The position numbers were made by a program, and so were the translations under genes. This document shows, piece by piece, positions 58,121 through 64,000 of a stretch of 64,000 bases of DNA. This DNA comes from MFD04580-c1 sp963702995 (GTDB taxonomy: Bacteria > Planctomycetota > Phycisphaerae > Tepidisphaerales > Tepidisphaeraceae): positions 3,782,001-3,846,000 of the forward strand of contig OY969783.1 in assembly GCA_963702995.1 (NCBI GenBank). The letters are read 5' to 3'. The number at the start of each line of letters is the position of its first letter. The first letter of the stretch is position 1. The notes beneath the pieces are model-generated. The model did no database searches. It worked only from the letters and a program-made list of their open reading frames with translations, and was not told where the DNA came from.

Positions 58121-59527
58121 ATGCCCGGCATGACCATGACCGAAAAGATCCTTGCCAAGCACGCCGGCAGGGATCGCGTGGCGCCCAACGACAACGTGTG
58201 GGTCAACGTGGACATCCTCATGACCCACGATGTCTGCGGGCCGGGGACGATCGGCATCTTCCACGAACAGTTCGGGCGCAACGCAAAAGTCTGGGACAAG
58301 GACCGGGTGGTCATCATCCCGGACCACTACATCTTCACCGCCGACCAAAAGTGTCATCGCAACGTCCAGACGCTGCGGGACTTCGTGAAGGAACAGGGCC
58401 TGCGCTACTACTACGACCCCGAGTTCGTCACGCTCGACCCGACGATGCCCAATCCGTACAAGGACCCGACCAAGACCAACTACAAAGGCGTCTGCCACAA
58501 GGCATTACCGGAAGAAGGGCACGTCCGCCCCGGCGAGATCCTGCTCGGGACCGATAGCCACACCTGCACCGCAGGCGCCTTCGGCCAGCTTGCGACGGGC
58601 GTCGGCAACTCCGACGCGGCCTTTGTTCTGGGGACCGGCAAGACCTGGCTCAAAGTCCCGCCGACGATGAAGTTCACCTTCCACGGCCAGATCCCTCCCT
58701 ACCTGACGGCCAAAGACCTGATCCTGGCCGTCATCGGCGAGATCGGCGTCGATGGCGCGACCTACCGCGCGATGTACTTCGCCGGCGACGGCATCCAATC
58801 CCTGACGCTTGAAGACCGGATGACGCTCACCAACATGGCCATTGAGGCCGGCGGCAAGAGCGGTATCTGCGACGTGGATGAGAAGACGCTGCAATACGTC
58901 CGCGCCCGCAGCAACCGGCCCGACTGGGAAGTCGTCACCGACGACGCCGACGCCGAGTACCACTCGGCCTACGAGTGGGACCTTTCGACGATGGAGCCGA
59001 TGGTCGCCAAGCCCCACTCGCCCGACAACAAGGACACCGCCCACAACTGCCGTGAGGTGAAGGTCGACCGGGCCTACATCGGCTCGTGTACGGGCGGGAA
59101 GATCACCGACATGATCTTCGCGGCCAACATCCTCAAGGGGAACAGCGTCAAGGTGAAGACGTTCGTCGTCCCCGGCAGCACCGAAGTCCACGCCGACATG
59201 AAGCGGCTGAACCTCCGCGGCGTCGATAAAGGCCCGAACGAGAAGAGCATTGAGGACATCCTCGTCGATGCCGGTTGCCTGGTCGGCCCCAGCGGCTGCA
59301 GCGCCTGCCTCGGCGGCCCGGCCGACACCTTCGGCCGCCTCAACGGCGCCGAGACGTGCATCAGCACGACCAACCGCAACTTCCCCGGCCGCATGGGCAG
59401 CACGAAGTCCGCCGTCTACCTCGCCAGCCCGCTGACCGTCGCCGCCAGCGCCCTGACCGGCCGCATCACCGACCCGCGCGACTACATCAGCGCCCCGATC
59501 GAGACGGGAACGGCGGGGGTGATGTAG
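58121..59527 (+). CDS. leuC: 3-isopropylmalate dehydratase large subunit-like (LeuC/aconitase family)
   Basis: 468 aa, as expected for LeuC. ATG at 58121 with AGGAG five bases upstream. The three Fe-S cysteines are visible in YIGSCTGGK and GCSACLGG. Also seen are TEKILAKHAG, GTDSHTCTAGAFGQLATGVG and CISTTNRNFPGRMGS, all typical of the hydro-lyase large subunit. It isomerises 2- to 3-isopropylmalate in leucine synthesis or a homologous acid. The small subunit LeuD is not next to it, so homoaconitase-like or other acid specificity is possible. Confidence 0.9.
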   Translation: MPGMTMTEKILAKHAGRDRVAPNDNVWVNVDILMTHDVCGPGTIGIFHEQFGRNAKVWDKDRVVIIPDHYIFTADQKCHRNVQTLRDFVKEQGLRYYYDPEFVTLDPTMPNPYKDPTKTNYKGVCHKALPEEGHVRPGEILLGTDSHTCTAGAFGQLATGVGNSDAAFVLGTGKTWLKVPPTMKFTFHGQIPPYLTAKDLILAVIGEIGVDGATYRAMYFAGDGIQSLTLEDRMTLTNMAIEAGGKSGICDVDEKTLQYVRARSNRPDWEVVTDDADAEYHSAYEWDLSTMEPMVAKPHSPDNKDTAHNCREVKVDRAYIGSCTGGKITDMIFAANILKGNSVKVKTFVVPGSTEVHADMKRLNLRGVDKGPNEKSIEDILVDAGCLVGPSGCSACLGGPADTFGRLNGAETCISTTNRNFPGRMGSTKSAVYLASPLTVAASALTGRITDPRDYISAPIETGTAGVM

Positions 59528-59559
59528 GGCGAAGGCGGATTGGTGGAAGGGGCGGAACA

Positions 59560-60273
59560 GTGGTTGATGTCGCCTGTGTTGACTGGAACGACTTTAAATC
59601 TCGGCTGTCACATTACATGCTGCTGCCGAGACAGCTTCGGGAGAACTACATCTTCCGAGGTCATCGCGATGCGACATGGCTATTGGAGTCAACGTTAGAT
59701 CGGCAGTTCTCGGCGTTGTCTGTGACGGACCGACAACACGCGCTTCAACGATTGCAGTCACTCTTTTTCCATGAGCTCCATGGCCTGCGCGGTCAGGACG
59801 CGATACCTGATATTGGTCGGCTGGCAAGTTTGAGTGAGCGGATCGAGTTGTTGGGACGCCACCATGGGCTTCCGACAACCATTCTGGACTGGTCAACATC
59901 GCCCTATGTAGCCGCCTACTTCGCGTTTGAGTCGGCGGAAACACCACCTGCAGGACGTGTTGCGATCTGGTCGTATGACCGGCGAGCGCTTCCGCGTTCT
60001 CCGTTCTCGGCCGATGTCCAGCTGATTGATGACATTGCACTATTGGGTGATAACCACCGTGCGATTCAACAGCGGAGCGTGTTTGTCCGACTGCCGGTCG
60101 GCGTCACCGGGAACGACGCACTTGCCGACGGACTTGTCAGGTATACGTTGCCGGGAACCGAGCGGAGAGTAGCCATTAGCGATCTGGACGCGATGATGGT
60201 CACCGCTACGACGCTTTTTGGTGACCGAGATGCCGCAGCCCGAACCGTGACGACACGCGTTAGCCTAGGCTAG
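59560..60273 (+). CDS. FRG domain protein
   Basis: 237 aa from GTG at 59560. The FRG motif is in YIFRGHRDATWLLESTLDR (residues 30-48), followed by HHGLPTTILDWSTSPYVAAY, the second conserved block of the family. FRG proteins are often found among defence and toxin genes; an activity is not established. It is followed after 6 bp by a small gene, which suggests a two-gene module. Confidence 0.85.
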   Translation: MVDVACVDWNDFKSRLSHYMLLPRQLRENYIFRGHRDATWLLESTLDRQFSALSVTDRQHALQRLQSLFFHELHGLRGQDAIPDIGRLASLSERIELLGRHHGLPTTILDWSTSPYVAAYFAFESAETPPAGRVAIWSYDRRALPRSPFSADVQLIDDIALLGDNHRAIQQRSVFVRLPVGVTGNDALADGLVRYTLPGTERRVAISDLDAMMVTATTLFGDRDAAARTVTTRVSLG

Positions 60274-60279
60274 AGGTGC

Positions 60280-60543
60280 ATGATGAACGATCAGCCGGAA
60301 GATCAGTTCTTTGTCGAAAACATTCGGCTTGAGAAGTCCGACAGCGATCTGATTGATGCTTACACGAGGGTCGGTCGAAGCGTCGATGACCTGGCCTATA
60401 CGCCGGATTTTGAAAAGCTGGCAGAACTCTATCACAGTGCGGGCAACCAAGGGGACAACCATCACATTTTCAAGCGACTGCTCGTCCTACGAAAGTCGGG
60501 GCTCCTTCCGCGGATCTTCCGACCCGCAAATGTCCCCGCCTAA
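60280..60543 (+). CDS. small partner protein of the FRG gene
   Basis: 87 aa from ATG at 60280 with GAGGTG upstream. I do not recognise the family. It has an acidic start and an end of the form FKRLLVLRKSGLLPRI, like small helical adaptor domains. Its TAA stop is part of the CTAA target site of the IS that follows; the stop would be kept without the IS. Confidence 0.7.
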   Translation: MMNDQPEDQFFVENIRLEKSDSDLIDAYTRVGRSVDDLAYTPDFEKLAELYHSAGNQGDNHHIFKRLLVLRKSGLLPRIFRPANVPA

Positions 60544-61989
60544 CACTACAGCGCTACGTTTGCATTTTGAACGTCCGCAGCCGTGATTGTTTCGCGGCGT
60601 GATTCCGAGCCTGATGGTACTTGATGACCCGCGAAACGTGCTCAACTTCGGACGAGTTGCGGCGACGCGCCTGCCAGCGGCGGCACACGACGTTCAACGC
60701 CCGGGCGGTTTGCTCCATCGTCAATAGCGGATTTTCCCCCCCGGAGCCGAGCGGTCTGCTCGGCTACGAACAAGATCACCAGTTGGCACAGGATCATGTG
60801 CCGCAGCAGCCCCTTCCAACTCCTTCCCTCGAAGTGCCCGAAGCCGACCTCGGTCTTGGCCAGCCGGAACACGTGCTCGACCTTCCATCGGCAGAAGGCG
60901 ACCATAAGCAGCTTGATCAGGGCCGTCTGTGGCGGAGCGTTGGAGACAAAGTACTTCACCTCTTTGGTCTGGACGTTCTTGGCGACGATCAGCCAGTACG
61001 TCCGGTCGGTGGGCTTCCCGTCCCGTTGAAGATGAACCTGGCCCGCTTTGACCTTCCAGACCTGCGGGCCAAGGGTCTCGCGGGCCATTTCGAAGGTCTT
61101 CCAGCATTGCCCCCGGAAAGGCTTGCCGACCGTTGCGACGTTCTCGACCCGCTTGGCGGCGAAGGGGGCTTGGGAAGAGCGGCACTTGGGCATTGCCCCC
61201 CAGCACATGAAGTTGACCGGCACCTCGCAGACGTAATTGATGCCCATCTCTTCGAGCAGGAACAGGAACTCGGGCTTGCCGCCGTACCACTCGTCGAAGG
61301 TCAACCAGTCGAAGCGGACGCCGTTGGCCACGGCCCGCTTGACCTGCTCCAGCGCGATCAGCCACTTGGATCGGTAGCCGATCTCCTCGGGGATGTGAGC
61401 CTCTTGGCACCGCTCGCGGTCCAGGTCCCACGACTTTTCCGGCAGGAACAGGTCCGAGTCGAGCATCCCCAGGAACGCCCCGTGCTTCACCGCCAGATGG
61501 ACGGTGACGATGCAGTTCTCCACCTTGCCCCGGGCGCCGCAATACTGTCGCTGGACGCCGGGCGTCATGTCCCCTTTCTTCGCCACCGACGTCTCGTCGA
61601 TCAGGCCGACCACGCCCAGCTCGTCGGCCGCGGGTTGCCCCGGGGCCGGCAGGTGGTCGGTGACGATGCGACGCTGGATGCGGTTCAGCACGCCGTCGTG
61701 GTCCCAGACGTGATCCGTCAGGAACTGCTGGAGGGTGCGGGCCGCGCAGCCGGCCGCCAAGGCGATCGGCTCGACGCTTTTTCGAGCCAGATCGCTCACC
61801 AGCCCGCGGCAATAGGTGCCCAGGTGCTGGAACGACGGCGTGTAAGGGAAACAGGGGCGAAACGAACGCAGGTACTCGCTGAACGCCGGCGCGAGGCCGG
61901 CAATCTCATCCGTGGTCATCCTTGACCTCCTTCTCAGAAGGCTTTACCGCGGCCGCATTCCTCCGTTGAGCGAAGGTCGCGCTGTAGTG
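60544..61989 (-). mobile_element. intact IS701-type insertion sequence
   Basis: 1446 bp. The left end CACTACAGCGC (60544-60554) is the exact inverse of GCGCTGTAGTG (61979-61989). CTAA flanks both sides (60540-60543 and 61990-61993), the 4-bp YTAR target duplication known for IS701. It carries one transposase gene on the minus strand. It lies exactly between the stop of the FRG partner and the start of the FMN reductase gene. The intact ORF and perfect duplication suggest a recent insertion. Confidence 0.92.
60642..61919 (-). CDS. IS701-family DDE transposase
   Basis: 425 aa; ATG at 61919 has AAGGAGG seven bases upstream. Catalytic DDE residues are visible in VGLIDETSVAKKG (Asp), WLTFDEWYGG (Asp) and CRWKVEHVFRLAKTEVG (Glu). 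The block GVQRQYCGARGKVENCIV is typical of the family. Full length and without frame breaks, so probably active. Confidence 0.93.
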   Translation of the reverse strand: MTTDEIAGLAPAFSEYLRSFRPCFPYTPSFQHLGTYCRGLVSDLARKSVEPIALAAGCAARTLQQFLTDHVWDHDGVLNRIQRRIVTDHLPAPGQPAADELGVVGLIDETSVAKKGDMTPGVQRQYCGARGKVENCIVTVHLAVKHGAFLGMLDSDLFLPEKSWDLDRERCQEAHIPEEIGYRSKWLIALEQVKRAVANGVRFDWLTFDEWYGGKPEFLFLLEEMGINYVCEVPVNFMCWGAMPKCRSSQAPFAAKRVENVATVGKPFRGQCWKTFEMARETLGPQVWKVKAGQVHLQRDGKPTDRTYWLIVAKNVQTKEVKYFVSNAPPQTALIKLLMVAFCRWKVEHVFRLAKTEVGFGHFEGRSWKGLLRHMILCQLVILFVAEQTARLRGGKSAIDDGANRPGVERRVPPLAGASPQLVRS

Positions 61990-62028
61990 CTAATCGACGT
62001 TCGCTTCTAGGTGTTTGCGCCTAATTCA

Positions 62029-62605
62029 ATGACCCAGACATTGCCAAGCCGCCGCCCGATCCTCCTCATCAGCGGCACCAACCGGCCAGGCTCGAATACC
62101 GCGCGCGTCTCCCGGGTGATTGAGCGCCACTACCAGAGCAACGATATCCCCGTCAACTTCCTCGACCTGGTCAACCTGCCGCCCGAAGCGTTTTTGCCGA
62201 GCGTCTACGCAACCAAGCCGGCGTCGGTCGTCGCGCTCCAGCAGCGGGTGCTCGACGCCGCCGGGCTGCATGTTGTCACGCCGGAGTACAACGGCTCCTT
62301 CCCCGGGGTCCTGAAGCACTTCATCGACCTGCTCAAGTTCCCTGAGAGCTTCGAGCACAAGCCGGTCGCGTTCACCGGCGTGGCGGCCGGCATGTTCGGC
62401 GCGCTCTGCGCGGTCGAGCAGTTGCAGATGATCTTCGGCTACCGCAACGCCCACGGCTTCCCCGACCGCGTTTTCATCCCCTCCGTTCACTCCCTGTTCA
62501 ACGCCGATGGCGGCCTGTCGGACACCGCGCTGGACCAGCGCCTGGCGCGGCAGGCGCGGTTTTGCCGCGTTTGCCCATGCTCTCGCTCCGGCAAGACTCG
62601 CGTGA
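62029..62605 (+). CDS. NAD(P)H-dependent FMN reductase family protein, one frameshift
   Basis: About 192 aa when two bases are restored near 62556 (GCGCGGT for GCGCGCGGT). ATG at 62029 is 40 bp beyond the IS. The flavodoxin-like start RRPILLISGTNRPGSNTARV, the loop VTPEYNGSFPGVLKHFIDLL and SVHSLFNADGGLSDTALDQR are typical of the NADPH-dependent FMN reductase fold. After the join the end reads GFAAFAHALAPARLA. The IS may have removed or replaced its native promoter. Confidence 0.83.
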
Positions 62606-62849
62606 CGCGCGATCGGTTCCGACGGCCAAAGTGACGTCAGACCGGCGCCCCTCCTCATCTATCTTGCCCAGGCGGCACAGACGTTCGGGATGAACCTTTT
62701 TGTAACTTGCCGTGGAGGGCGTGACGACGTAGGTTCCGGCCGGGACGGGATGTGCGCGACCCCATCGTCGGGTTGACCCACTTCGGGCCACCGCCTTTCG
62801 ATACCATCCCCCGCGACGACTCTTTCAGGCTGTTGAACACAGGAAAACT

Positions 62850-63979
62850 ATGAAACTGTCGTTGTTGTCGCGCGCCTGGCGCGGCGTGCCACGCTCGCCC
62901 CGCGCTTCACCGGTCCGCCGGCGTTCGAAACCCTTGAGTCGCGGGCGCTATTCGCCGCCTCGGCGGCGCATCCCGCGTCGATCCACACCGCGGCCGCGGC
63001 TCCGGGGGTAACGGCCTCCGCTCGTCTGGGCGATCCGATCACTTCGGCCACCGGCCCGTTGGTAGCGCTCTCGCGATTCGGAGGCTGGCGCGGCCTCGCC
63101 CCGAATCCGCTGGCGCGGTTTGAGGCGCAGGGCGTCGTTTGCAATGGCGAGGTCTATGTTTTTGGCGGCTTCGATACCACCCGCGCGCAGGTCACCGGCC
63201 GCTGTGACGTGTATGACCCGGCGACGAACCGCTGGGCGCGCCTGCCGGACCAGCCCGAGCGATTTACTCACGCGGCAACGATCACGGACGGCGGCACGGT
63301 CTGGTTCTTTGGCGGTTTCGTCGGCGACGACCCCGGCCAGCCGACCAGCCATGTATGGAAGTTCAATGTCGTCACCCAGCGCTGGTCGCGCGGGATATCC
63401 CTTCCGGCGGCTCGCGCCGCGGGCGGCGCCGCGCTTGTCGGCCGCGACGTTCACTTCTTCGGCGGGATCGGCGGCGGGAACCTGCTGAAGGGCAGGGACG
63501 AGTCAGATCATTGGTCGCTGAACATTGATAGGGGCGTGAGTTGGCGCCGCCTTTCGTCGATGCCGAACGCCCGTAACCACCTTGGAGCGACAACCCTGGG
63601 CGGGCTGATCTACGCGATCGGCGGCCAGCACGGCCATGACGAGGCAAATGGCAACCAGAACACCGTCAACGTGTTCAACCCCGCTACGAACAAGTGGTCA
63701 ACGGTGCAGTCGCTTCCGATCGGTCGGGGCCACATCCAGTCGGCCACGTTCGCATTCAACGGCCGCGTCGTTGTGGTCGGCGGCGCATGGAACGGCGGCC
63801 AGTCTTTGTCCGACGTGACGGCCTACACGCCCGGCCGGGGCTGGTTGCGGATTGCGACGTTGCCGGCGTCCCGGAAAGCGGCGGTAGCCGTCCCGCTCGG
63901 GAACAGCATCTTCGTCACGACCGGTGAACAGTCATTGAGTCGGCCGCTCTCCAGCACCTACGACCTGTCCTTCGGATGA
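62850..63979 (+). CDS. Kelch beta-propeller protein with LEPR-XLL start, one frameshift
   Basis: About 376 aa when one base is restored near 62917 (GTCCGCCGG, probably CGC CCG). ATG at 62850 has AGGA six bases upstream. FETLESRALFAAS near residue 26 is the LEPR-XLL type motif. From about residue 85 come five to six Kelch blades with the doublet Gly and spaced Tyr/Trp: EVYVFGGFD...YDPATNRWARLPD, VWFFGGFVG...FNVVTQRWSRGI, VHFFGGIGG, LIYAIGGQHG...FNPATNKWSTVQS and VVVVGGAWNG. It is probably a secreted or surface protein; the ligand is unknown. Confidence 0.85.
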
Positions 63980-64000
63980 CGCCTTCCGGCGCAGCGAGCC

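Noticed and set aside
60621..61925. Open frames of 434 (plus) and 363 (minus) codons over the IS
   Set aside because: Shadows of the 425-aa transposase, which has the DDE motifs and a good ribosome-binding site.

Overview
The window is 64 kb of high-GC DNA that looks like a planctomycete chromosome, probably from the Phycisphaerae/Tepidisphaerales side. The evidence is five secreted or surface proteins that begin with the FExLExRxLL-type (LEPR-XLL) sorting motif, large beta-propeller, FN3 and malectin proteins, a long row of prepilin-like genes behind a GspF, and REP-like dispersed repeats. I see no rRNA, tRNA, CRISPR array or phage module. The species assignment is inference.

Layout: 1-4826 (-) is the N-terminal part of a giant fibronectin-III repeat protein that runs off the left edge. 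5194-8300 holds a zinc-ribbon membrane protein (-) and the ribosome-associated ABC-F ATPase EttA (+). 8377-11522 (-) is a TIR-STAND-TPR protein of the bacterial immune/NLR type. 11946-13939 holds a sugar isomerase-like TIM barrel and an LGFP-repeat protein. 14152-17149 is a divergent pair of PepSY-like repeat paralogues, followed by a 28-aa Lys/Ala peptide gene. 17489-22232 holds two malectin-like surface proteins with (TP)n linkers and a small basic protein. 22564-43655 is one 21-kb plus-strand run: GspF, four GspG-like pseudopilins, then two tandem copies of an H-I-J-K minor-pseudopilin cassette with giant K proteins. 44417-47199 is pyruvate phosphate dikinase. 47433-49213 is a three-gene TIGR04255 operon of unknown role. 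49321-51803 (-) is a TMTC-like membrane TPR protein. 52073-53436 (-) is a SatD/DUF3307-like operon behind a tandem palindromic operator. 53754-63979 holds a sialate O-acetylesterase, a small hypothetical gene, a purple-acid-phosphatase-like phosphoesterase, a LeuC-type dehydratase, an FRG-domain module, an intact IS701-type element with a CTAA target duplication, an NAD(P)H-dependent FMN reductase and a Kelch protein.

Reading frames: eleven genes outside PPDK each need one small indel corrected to read through (nine 1-nt losses, two 2-nt losses at GCGCGG). These look like long-read homopolymer errors. With the correction every length becomes a multiple of three and every domain is continuous. 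The PPDK gene is different: it carries exactly eleven separate single-base insertions, none in the pattern of the others, and its protein sequence is otherwise fully conserved. This is the strangest signal in the window. It is either a very local consensus artefact or a case of dense +1 recoding, and raw reads would decide.

Other points for a second look: the duplicated pseudopilin cassette with giant GspK-like proteins that contain chitin-binding-like inserts, the SatD double operator, the TIGR04255 and FRG modules, a solo IS end, and the shared leader of two small basic-protein genes.
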